Shown here in pieces: positions 54,556 through 64,000 of a stretch of 64,000 nucleotides of DNA. A program made the translations under genes and the position numbers. The notes beneath the pieces are model-generated. The model made no database searches and was not told the origin of the DNA. It worked only from the letters and a program-made list of their open reading frames with translations. Position 1 is the stretch's first letter. Every line of letters begins with the position of its first letter. This DNA is from Neospora caninum Liverpool (Eukaryota; Apicomplexa; Conoidasida; Eucoccidiorida; Sarcocystidae), in NCBI RefSeq assembly GCF_000208865.1, contig NC_018398.1, positions 682,001 through 746,000 on the forward strand. The letters run 5' to 3'.

Positions 54556-56351
54556 TTTAAAAGTTTCTCCAGAAAAAGTCTTGTCCCGCGCCTTGCCCGT
54601 TCCCTGGCAGAACTTGCGCGGCGTCTGCCTCCTCCCTGGGCTCTGGTCTCTCTCTGGAGGCGTCGCTCGCGGCGGCGCGCGGCCCCAAACTTTTGCGGTT
54701 TCCCTTCTTCTCGCCTCCCTCGGCGCCCTTGGTCCCCTTCAAACCTGTCTCTATTCGTCTGTGCGCCCCGCTCTCTGCGTGTGTCTCTTTCCCTCCCTGT
54801 TTAATTTTCGCCTGTCGCGCCCCGCCTCATCCTTCTTGCTGCTTCTTGACTGTGTCTCCCCGCGGTCTTCGGGAAACAGAAAGAAACAACCTCCGGGGGA
54901 AAGAGAGAGGAAGAAGGAGAAGAGGAAAAGAAGAAGCTGGAAGGCGTTCTCGCAGGGTGGACAGCGTTTGTTTCTGCGAGAAGCGAGGGAAGACGAGAAG
55001 GCGAACGACGAATGTTGAACGGAGAGGCTACCCAGAAGAGAGGCTTATGCCGCTAAGAACTCTTCCTGGTGCAAGTGGTGTAGGCCACACAGCAGAGAGA
55101 CAGAGTCAAGAAGGCCGAGCAAGAGAGCCGCGAAAATGGAGGAAGGGGAGAAGGAAGGAGAAAAGCCGCGGCACACCTACCGACAGCTCGCTTTTGAGGC
55201 TTCCCCCGAGCAGGGAGATCGCCACCGCCTCGCTGGCAGTCAAGACGAGAGACACACTAAGGGGGCGGCAGGCAGAAACTGGAGAAACCGGCGAGAAAAA
55301 GACAGAAGAAGACGAAGGAGAAGCGGAAAACGAAAGACGCGAGACGGGCATGTTTACGGTGGCACTTCCGTGAAGATACAAAGCTGCATCTAAACACCTC
55401 GGGAACTGTAGGTCTCCTAGATGACGGCTGCGCATGCGCTCGTTTTTTTTCTCCCCGATTTTCACCGGCGAGACAGAGTTTGTTGTGAGGGACGCCCGGC
55501 AAAAATCAAACGTGGAAGAGCATGTAAGGGCCGAAAAGAAAAAAAGGAAACAGATGAAGGATGTACACGTGTACGTACACCGTTTTCTCGGCGTGGCTTC
55601 TTACAAGGGGCCTTTTCGGTTTCGCGCCTTGTTCTCTCCGCGCTCGCTACGCAGCAGCTCATCCAGCGGGAGGAGAAAACGGCACTAGGCACACAGACAC
55701 ATCTCTGGGAATTCCAGATCCCTTCTTCTTTCCCTGGTGGTCTTTTTGTGGCATCAAAATCTAGAAAAGAACCAAGGACGCCTCCCGCGACGCTCCCCCG
55801 CGGCGCGGGCGTCCCTCCCGGATGACTCTTTGTTTCCACAGCTGGAAAGGAGTAAGAAGCGTAGACAGCTGGCGAGATTGAGACCCACAACGATATATAG
55901 ACAAAGTATCTCTACAGGTATATAGTTTCGTAGCTTATCACATGCAGGCACTCAGTTTTTTATGCATGTGTGTATATATCTAACTGCAACAAGGTCAGGT
56001 GGCGTGTACCAGATACACAGATGTGCCAGGCGTCGCGAGGCAGGCTGGTCAGTGCGCGTTCTTCTTCAGTGTATGAAGCCTCATTTTTCGAACGCAGAAT
56101 CCTCTCTTTTACATGAAGAAAGCGACGAGCAGTCGATACACAGGTCGCCTTCCCGGAGCTGGTAAGCTCTCGCCAGCACTGCCTTGCATGCGGCCCAATC
56201 TCTACGTGCACCGGATACGCTCCTCACGGGACCTTTAAATAAACAGGCGTGCCAAGCTGGACACAAGTCGCCGTCGAACTACCACGCAAAAGATACCCTT
56301 CCCTCATACAGTCTTGCACATCTATCACCGACCTATATCTACATATATATA

Positions 56352-56383
<32 letters not shown>

Positions 56384-57456
56384 TTGTGCCTTTGTAGATA
56401 TCTCTTTGTGTGTGCATTACGTCCATGTGTCTCACTATCGAAAGGTGCGAACCTGTGTAGAGAGCTTCCGGTCGCCGCAGCGTGATTCCCGGAAGTCGTC
56501 CGATCTCTGGTGACGCTGTGTGCGTGGAACGTACGAAAAAGTGCGTGGTTTTTCTCGGGAAAATGCCCGATATTTCTCGAAATGAAGTGTGGCTGCATGC
56601 TCGAAACATCTCCCATGCCACTGCGTTCACGGCGCGCATCGCCGTCTGCAGCCTCGTCACGCTCTCCGGTGCTGCCAGGCAGACAGGAGAGGGTCGGGCT
56701 TCACAGCTGTTTGCGGCTGAAACGCGGTGGGAAGTCGAACCAGGAATGACGGGAAAGGGAGAGCGTTTGTCGGAAGACTCGTGGCTCTGTCCCTCTGCTA
56801 GCGCCAGCCGGCAAGGAGCGACAGCCATAAATTCGAAGCAGACAGCGAGACAGTGCCGCGGCGTGCGACCGGGTGTATGTACACTTGAGGACTGGCCGTA
56901 CAGCGGGGCTCGGCGCGGCGTCGGGAAAGCGGCTCCAGGGCTTTCGACAGTGGAAAGCCAGTTTTCTTCTTGAGATCAGACTTCACACGCGGCGGATGTT
57001 CCGTTTCTCTCAGGCAATCGAAGAGAGAAACGGTTCGAAACCGTTTCCAAAAAGATTTGGATCCTTACAAAGGGCTGGAATTTCGGGTTTCACTTGGCAC
57101 TCTCAAGGCAACCCACAAAAGCGGCCGACCTACCAGACACTGGCTCTTTCCTGTTTCTTCTCTTCCGGCCTTTCTCGTTTCTTGCTCGTCCCCTCTTCCC
57201 CTTCACGCATCCTTTCGTCTTCCAGTGTCCCCCCCGTTCTTTTCCATTCTAACTTTCTTCCGCCGGCGTCTCCGAGCTGTTCCACTCGTCTTCCTCATTC
57301 ACACGCTTTCTCTCCTCTCTCCTCTCTCTCCTTGTTTTTTCTCCTCTGTCAAAAGCGGGGCTCTCGTTTCAGCACTCCGCCTCGAAACCCGCCTTCTCTT
57401 CTTGCATCGCGTCCGCGAACCAAGGGAAAAGAAAAAGAGAGCGCCGTCATTTGTAC
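54556..57456. other. Spacer between actin-like and capping protein beta genes
   Basis: No gene is seen in 2.9 kb. It should contain the 3' UTR of the actin-like gene and the promoter and leader of capping protein beta (both minus). A TA-rich run at 56343-56383 is the only clear repeat. A motif-free open frame at 56482-56973 (+) was not accepted. Confidence 0.45.
56343..56383. repeat. TA microsatellite with one phase break
   Basis: Two TA runs joined by TTATA, about 40 bases in total. Confidence 0.92.
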
Positions 57457-60400
57457 TTACGAGGTAATTTTGAGTGCCGCCTGAAAACAGAGCGCATGCA
57501 AAACGAAAAAAAGATGTGGGCGCGGGGGAGACGGCGAGGAGGCCTTGCGGAGACAGCCACGCCCGTTTAAAAGAGGTTCAAACAGAAGAAACACAGAATT
57601 GAAACAGAAAATGTGAGTCACAGAAAGACACGCGGTCACGTGAACGTAGTCGTGCATCTATACAAGTACACAGAAGTACATGTATAGACAAATAAATAAA
57701 TATATATATGTCGAAATTCACGCAGAAGACGACAGACAGGGAATCACTCTATAGAAGGGAAAGCGCATCTCCATCTTAGTGTAATGCCAACCGCAATTGA
57801 ACGTGCATGAGAGCGCACACGTGGACATGAGAGAAAAACGCGCAACTCGGAACTGCGCGGCGAAAGACTCAAAGACTCGGCACTGCCCTCTCCTGCGACG
57901 AGAGGCTTCTCATCGCGGGAAAGCTCCAGCGACACAACTGCCGAGAGCGACAAGAGACAGGCAACAAAGAAAGACGAGACGGGGGAGCCGGGGCAGTGCA
58001 AAGCGTTGTGCTCTGTCTACGGGGAGTTCTGTAGACGCGATTAACCAAAGAGGAGGACGCATGCACAACACGCCAAAACCCGAGGCCGCGCGAGATGCGA
58101 TTCTTTTGGCAGATTTCGTGTAAAAAACGTACCTTTTTGCCGACAATCTTCATTCCAATTTCGTCCCACTCTTGTCGGCTAATCCAGAGGTGGTCTTGCA
58201 TGGGCCGCATTTCCGGCTGGCAGTAGAGACGCGCTCCTTGCCACACCAAACTGCCTCTCGACGGATGACTCAACACGTGCACGTGTGGTCGCGCCTGAGG
58301 TGGGGCCGTGTTCTTCAACTCTTGCTCCAAGCTTAAAAAAAAAGGAAAAAAAAGTGTGCATGTCTTGATATAATACACCTCTGCTGCACGCGCCTACAAA
58401 TATCTATCTATCTATCTATCTAGATAGATAGATATGGAGAGATAGGCAGGTAGGCGAAAAGAATGTGCCGAAAAAAGTGCAGGTTGCGAATCTAAACAGA
58501 AGAGCGACATGCACCAAGTGTGCAGGTTCCCCTCGCATGCGCCGTAAGAGCTGTACACAACTCTCTACATGCATGAACATTATTACAAATGCATCTACGA
58601 ATATACATATTTATATGTATATGTGTTTCTGGAGACGTGTGTGCATCGTTAGACAGATGAGATCGACGACGATCGATGTAGATATATGTGGAGCGATGTG
58701 GGGAACGTCGCTGCATGCGCGTGTTTGAAACTCACCGTTCCGGGAATCCCGGGAACATTGAGGATCCACCGCTAAGGACGATGCTGCCGATCAGGCTCTT
58801 CCTGCTCTCGATCGGGCACGCCTGAAAACCCCAGAAAAAAAACAGTCTCAAATGGGGGTGACGGCGCGCAAAAAAAGTGAGGAAGAGCGCAACGACGGCT
58901 TTCAAATCGATGCCAGCTCACCATAATCGACGACCAGACGAGGTCGATCAAAGAGGGACTGTCTCTGCCGCACAGCTGGGGATTGAACAGCGCCTCTGGA
59001 GGGTAGAATCGCTCCGGTCCCAGCGTGATTTCTCTGAACAAAATCAGACAATCCAAAGAGAAGCCACGACTCCTCGAGACGCCAAATCTCGCTCCAGGTC
59101 TGTTTCTTTCTCTCCCTTGTCCTTCTCTCGCTCTCTCCGCTTCCTCTCTTTTGCCATTCTCCCTCTTCTTTGCTCACGCTATCGCGCGCGCTCTGTCGGC
59201 CTCGCATCACCTCTCTCCTCTGTATTTTCTTCTTCTGAGGGTTTCTCTGTCGGCGCGCTCGGCGCGTTTCCCTATTCTCGCCTTTTCCACTTACGTCGTG
59301 ATGCCGTCTCGCAGCGTCAGGCCGTCGGGTAGGTGGTACGTCTTCTCCAAATCTTCGCGGTTTTGGTCCTCTGCACACCCCGCGCAGAAAGTCCACGAAA
59401 AACCAACGCCAAGAGAGTCTCAGGAAACAAGCCGTGAACGAAGCGAAGACCGACCTGCGCCGTCGGCCGGCACGCATGCAAAAACACACTTTTAAATGCT
59501 GGTCATAACAGGCATATTCACGTATATGGATATGCATGTATGTACTGGCGTGGACTGCATTGGCGTACTGATCTGTCTTCATGCCCAAAAACAGACCGCA
59601 TGTCGCATCTCTCCTAGAAACGTGTGGAAGTATATGTCTGTGGAAGAAAGGCGAGTGTCTTTCTTTACAGGCAGGAAGCGCCCTTCCCCAGAAAAAGAGT
59701 CGGTGAAGCATCATCGTCCGAGCACGGCGAACGACACAGGAGGAAAAGCGGAAAAGGCGATAGAGAGCCCCCGTGAGGAAAGGGTGGAACAGAAGAACTC
59801 CAGAAAAAAGAAGGAAAGACTGAATGAACCGAGAGTGGGGAGGGGCCAAGCGAAAAGGCCACAAAAGAGCGTGACGACCCGGTTTCCCCGGCAAGATAAA
59901 CACGAGCAGCGCCTGGAACAGCCCCTCGTCCTCTCGTGTATTTTTGGACACGCGACGTCTCCTTTCTTCTCACCTGACGGATTCAGCGAACAAAAGCAGA
60001 GAGTCTCCTTGATCACGCGCACGTGTTCCTGAGGGCCCCCGAGAGCACAGAGACACATACGCGCCGCGGGATGTGGCGAAACCAAAAAAGGGGACAGCCC
60101 GAAGACGAACGAAACGAATTTTAGGTAAAGAATCGTTTCTGTATGCCTTCGAATATGTACCATTTTAGGTCCAGAATCGGGAACTTCATGCTCCTACAGC
60201 ATTGCTAACACATTCCAAGCGACGTGTTACCAGATATGTAGGCTATTTTCAAGTGCCTCCCAAACAAATGATAAACGGTCTATCGTCTAATGTTAGGGGC
60301 AAAAAGAGAGAGGAGGTAAGCAAATGCAGTGACGTCGAGGTTGGGAACGTCTTCCTCCCTCTCGCGGTTTTTCTTCTTTCCCCTTCTCCTTTTCCCTGAC

Positions 60401-63400
60401 GGGAGAGCTGTGCCCCGACTCCAGCGAGAGACGCAGGACAGCCACCGGGGGAAATCTCCTCTGCGTGAAAGGAGCCTGGCCCGCATGCTCTCCACTTTTC
60501 GCTTCCCCTTCTCTCGACTCACATAGTCATCCCGCGTGGTCATTGGATAGCCCATGTCGCAGAGAATCTTCTGTAGATACATCTGCAGCTCTTGTCCGCC
60601 GAAGTCACTCCGCTTCACAGAGGCCTTCTCCAAGTAGCCTAAAAGAAAGGACGAAAAGGGATACACTAAACCTCCGCAAGGCCTTCACGGAGAACACCCT
60701 CGAATAACTCAAAACGTGCACACAGCCAAGGTGCACAGAGACTTCCATATCCATTGTACACACATATTTGCATTTACAAAAACATCTGTACATATAACCG
60801 TGCGTCTACCTACGCATATATCTCTGCAAAAATATACATATAAATAGACAGATAAACCAGTACGTAGGTGGAGGGTCGGGCACAGGTCAAAAAATGCAGA
60901 GCGATGCACTGAATGAGAGGAAAGAGACAAATGCCTCGCTTTTACAGAGTTGTCCACGAGTGAGATGTGCTATCCACTGAACATGCGAAGAGCGTAGCTA
61001 TTGAATATCGTGTTTTCCTGCCTTGCTCCTCACATGTCTACCTTTTCTCATCTCCATTTCCCCCTTTTCTCGTTCTCCCCTCTGTGTGCCCCCACTGCCT
61101 TCTCCCGTTTCGTCTTTCTGTTTGCACGCCATCTTCGCGTTCTCTCCTTTTCATCGCCTGTCTCCGCGTCTCACCGTCGAAAACGGGGACGCACTGCGTG
61201 ATGCCTTCGCCAATGTCCAGCACGAAACCCGTCGTCCGACCGGTTCTGTAAAGACACCGCAGCAGAACGCAGACAGACGAGGACTGGCGAGTTGAAAGGC
61301 GAGAAATCGGACACAGCGTAAAATCGCGGAGGCAACCAAGGATAAGAAACGTAACGAGATTGTGAGAAGCTGCAAAAAGACGAATCCGACGAAACCAGAA
61401 GATTTCGACGTTTCCAACCCAGATGCATCGCATCTCCCTCCGTATTTATACACACACGATATATATATATATATACATGTGTATATGTATATGCATGTGT
61501 ATATATATACGCATGTATATATATATATATACTCGCCGAGGGACATCCCACAGATTCGATGCATATCTTCACTGAGCGACACACACGCCCCAATTCCACA
61601 CTTTCGCACACCTCTCGTGGAGACTCCCATCGATTTTGTGCCTCCCAACCAAAACAGAGAAAGGGGTCGGGGGCGGTGCTCGCCCATGCCAGCTTGCAGA
61701 CTCGCACAGAGGAGACGCCCGACAACTGCCGAGGCGCACTGAAAGGCAGCGAAAAAGTCGTAAATCCGAAAGAGGAAACGGCGTGGCACGCCGCTTTCCC
61801 TCGGCCGAATCCACGCTTTTCGCTGTAATTGCTCTCGCGGAAAGGAAAGTGAACTGAGAACCATTTCAAGCGCATCTTCTCCGCTTGGAGTTCAAAACGA
61901 CGTGAGAAATGCACAGCGGGAACACACAGAGACACACGCTTTTTCGTTTCCGACTTTCCGCGACCGGCTGGAGACGCCGCCGCGGCCAAAAAGCTGAAAA
62001 ACTACGTGTGAGTGCACCGCTGGCGCCTTCAGGCGAGAAACGGTCTTCGCAGAGAGGCACGGCGGAAGACATGTCTTTGGAGAGTGCACGGTCGAACAGT
62101 CTCGCTTTTTCCGACCAGGCAGAGGGATCTCCACAGAGAGCGAGCGGCGAGGCCACGCTCAGCTTGCAGGCACTGGAGACGACACTGTCGCGCTGTCGTG
62201 CGCCACGGCGCTCTGAAAGCAGAACGACTGCCGCGCGTCTCTCGCGTGCAACCTACCCGTAGATGGCCATGAGACCCGTCACCGAGATGTTGAGTTCGGG
62301 CACGCCGTAGGTTTCGAAGAACATTTCCGCCATCTTCTCGCGGTGTCGCAGCGAGCAGAGAGGCGGTTCCGTCAGCAGGACTGCATGTTCACTGGTCTGC
62401 ACTCCTAACATGTTGTACGTGGAGTTCCAAACTTCTTCCATCTGCAGAGGGAACGCAGCTCGCACATCCACCGACGTGCAAAGCGCGGCAGGCGATAGCT
62501 GGGAAAAACTCAGGACTGATATGGGCCATCGCAGCTGCTGGCACCAAGGCAGACGGACGCGTAAACTTTGTGAGGAAGGGGAGGCAGAAAACGCACCGGA
62601 CGACGTCGTGCATCCGCCTCGACATACAAATACATATATACACATACACATACACAGGCAGATATACAAGTATATATGCATACATATATATATACATAAG
62701 CAGCGCGAGAGGAACGAGACTTACATCAACCCAGTTGTCGATGTGGCCATGGTCAATTGGGTACGTGAAACTCAAATGGTGACGATTGGCAATCGCCTCC
62801 TCGCCGACAAAGACGGCCCCGCTGCCATCTTCTCCATCTTTGGCAGCGTAGAGGTCCACGAAGCGACGACGAGGGCGGCCAACAATGGTTGGGAAGACCG
62901 TCGTCGGCTGCTCATGTGAAGAAAGCCCGGCCTTCATGTAACCTGGAGACACGCAAACACTCACAACAGTGTCCATTCCCTGACTGCCGTAGCAATGTGT
63001 CCTTTCTGAAAGACAGCAACAATGCAGATATATACGGATACGCAGCGACGTATACACGGAGACGCATGCACGCATACATACATATATACCTACATACATA
63101 CGCATATACATACGCATATACGCATATACATACGCATATATACGCATATACATGCATACATACATGCATACGTATATACAGGTTGGCATAAGCGCATTTG
63201 CATGCGCACGGACGCTTGCATAGAGACGCGAGGAAAGGCCAGTTGGCAGGAGCCGGCAATTTTGAAGAAAGCCATCTGCGTTCGAAACAGGAACAGCCAC
63301 GCAGTTGGTTCAGAGAAGAGACGAACCTGATCCATTGTCGATGACAACGGTGGGAGGGGCGTCATAGAACTCCGCGGCGGCGCCGTCTCCGGGCATACCC

Positions 63401-63435
63401 CCTGCTGGCAGTTCCTCTGTTTCGTATTCCGCCAT
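57457..63435 (-). CDS. Divergent actin-like protein (ALP/ARP family)
   Basis: Eleven exons: 63435-63327, 62942-62725, 62441-62257, 61245-61175, 60638-60523, 60028-59974, 59370-59295, 59033-58922, 58821-58736, 58331-58133, 57480-57457. Phases agree, giving 416 residues (actin 376). The actin fold is clear: PPTVVIDNGSGYMKAGLSS, FPTIVGRPRRRFVDL, TYPIDHGHIDNWVDMEEVWN, LLTEPPL, YGTGRTTGFVLDIGEGITQC, SIVLSGGSSMFPGFPER, WISRQEWDEIGMKIV. An acidic N-terminal extension and an insertion in the DNase-loop region (AAKDGEDGSGAVFVGEEA) distinguish it from actin. Actin Gln137 aligns with Thr and His161 with Gln. Apicomplexans have a family of actin-like proteins (ALPs) besides ARPs; ALP1 acts in daughter-cell inner membrane complex formation in Toxoplasma. 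Whether this is ALP1 or another member I cannot settle. The tiny last exon (AALKITS) ends in TCGTAAGT, which is also donor-like, so the exact C-terminus is uncertain. Confidence 0.9.
58401..58435. repeat. TATC/GATA tetranucleotide repeat forming a palindrome
   Basis: TATCTATC repeats switch to TAGATAGA, giving a perfect 26-bp palindrome at 58409-58434 centred on CTAG. It lies in intron 9 of the actin-like gene, about 70 bases from the acceptor of exon 10. Confidence 0.92.
61459..61531. repeat. TA-rich compound microsatellite in intron 4 of the actin-like gene
   Basis: TA runs are interrupted by TACATGTGTATATGTATATGC-like units. It is intronic, between the exons ending at 61175 and starting at 60638 when read by gene order from the neighbouring exon 3-4 interval, and has no coding role. 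Confidence 0.6.
63072..63180. repeat. CATATA/CATACG minisatellite in intron 1 of the actin-like gene
   Basis: Tandem hexamer-like units of CATACG, CATATA and CATACA run for about 100 bases between the exons ending at 63327 and starting at 62942. Confidence 0.85.
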
Positions 63436-64000
63436 TTTTTCGAAAGCCGGTTGGGGGGGGGGCGGAAACGGGGTGGAGTTTGAGGTCTATCCAAAGACAG
63501 GGCCGGCAAAAATATGCAGGATTCTCCAATCGGGGGTTCTCTGCTTCACGAGCAACAGGCGCCACGCCCAACTGGATGCTTTTATATATCCATAAACCTG
63601 AGAAAGGAGTCGTCCTCGTTCGCTCTCTGACTGTAACTTCTTTTCCTTCTGATTTGGACGCTGGCGACGAAAAAGGAGAAAATGTGCGTGAACGCAACAG
63701 TCAGCGGAAGGGGCGGGCTCGCGTCTCGTCAGTGTATGGACAGCTGGAGGAGCGGCGGGCAGGCAGGACGCACACGGGAGAAGGGTTCCAACGGCGAAAA
63801 AAGCGGGGCAGAATCCCGTGGAAATGAATGAGGCAGCGAGAGACAAGAGATGTGAAAAAGGGGAAACCACCTGAAACGTGTAGAAGAAGTGGCTGCAAAT
63901 TCGTGAGAAAAATCGCGGAGAAGAGGGAGGGGGAAAGAGTCACGGATTGGCCGGTGTGTCGGCAGGAGAAGAGCCAAAAGGACCCTGAAAAAGACAGAAA
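63436..64000 (-). promoter_or_regulatory. Upstream region of the actin-like gene
   Basis: No gene is seen. On the minus strand the stretch is pyrimidine-rich (CTCCCCC, TTTTTCTC, CTTTTC tracts), consistent with a 5' UTR and promoter for the gene that starts at 63435. The edge of the window cuts it off. Confidence 0.4.

Noticed and set aside
56482..56973. 163-codon plus-strand open frame
   Set aside because: No motif, no homologous pattern, no pyrimidine leader; overlaps a similarly sized minus frame, as expected by chance in GC-rich DNA.

Overview
The window reads as nuclear DNA of a tissue-cyst-forming coccidian (Apicomplexa), most likely Toxoplasma gondii or a close relative such as Hammondia or Neospora. 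The evidence is intron-rich genes with GT..AG introns of a few hundred bases, pyrimidine-rich leaders, TATATA microsatellites in introns and spacers, Ser/Gly/Glu-rich low-complexity inserts inside conserved proteins, a clear GAP50 (glideosome-associated protein 50) gene, and cytochrome b fragments of coccidian type embedded in a nuclear spacer. All exon models were built by eye from splice signals and checked by summing reading-frame phase across each junction. They are consistent throughout, but no transcript data were available.

Layout. 1-3527 (+): 3' part of a WD40-repeat gene. 5386-13706 (-): nine-exon gene for a CPSF100/CPSF2-type mRNA 3'-end processing factor. 15437-22848 (+): ten-exon threonyl-tRNA synthetase of organellar type, divergent from CPSF2. 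24817-26753 (-): three-exon gene for an unrecognised secreted protein with NLLGG-type glycine repeats and a Cys-rich tail. 28772-28815: a perfect 44-bp palindrome. 29419-32071 (-): GAP50. About 34.9-35.7 kb: rearranged nuclear copies of mitochondrial DNA (cytochrome b pieces in both orientations). 37123-43926 (+): eleven-exon Hsp110/SSE-type chaperone. 46561-47706 (+): single-exon protein with two RanBP2 zinc fingers and an RS tail. 50228-54555 (-): ten-exon F-actin capping protein beta subunit. 57457-63435 (-): eleven-exon actin-like protein.

Functionally this is mainly a housekeeping and cell-biology neighbourhood: RNA processing (CPSF2, zinc-finger/RS protein), organellar translation (ThrRS), protein folding (Hsp110) and the actin/glideosome machinery (GAP50, capping protein beta, actin-like protein). 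Three products look like pseudoenzymes by direct inspection. GAP50 has lost essentially all metallophosphatase metal ligands. The CPSF2 protein has degenerate metallo-beta-lactamase motifs. The actin-like protein has replaced two residues used by actin for ATP hydrolysis. The most novel items are the secreted Gly-rich/Cys-tailed protein, the long GCATGC-centred palindrome, the shuffled mitochondrial insert, and the ThrRS core with a Ser/Pro insertion and altered motif-2/zinc-site residues. No CRISPR array, operon, riboswitch, transposase gene or convincing tRNA/rRNA gene was seen.
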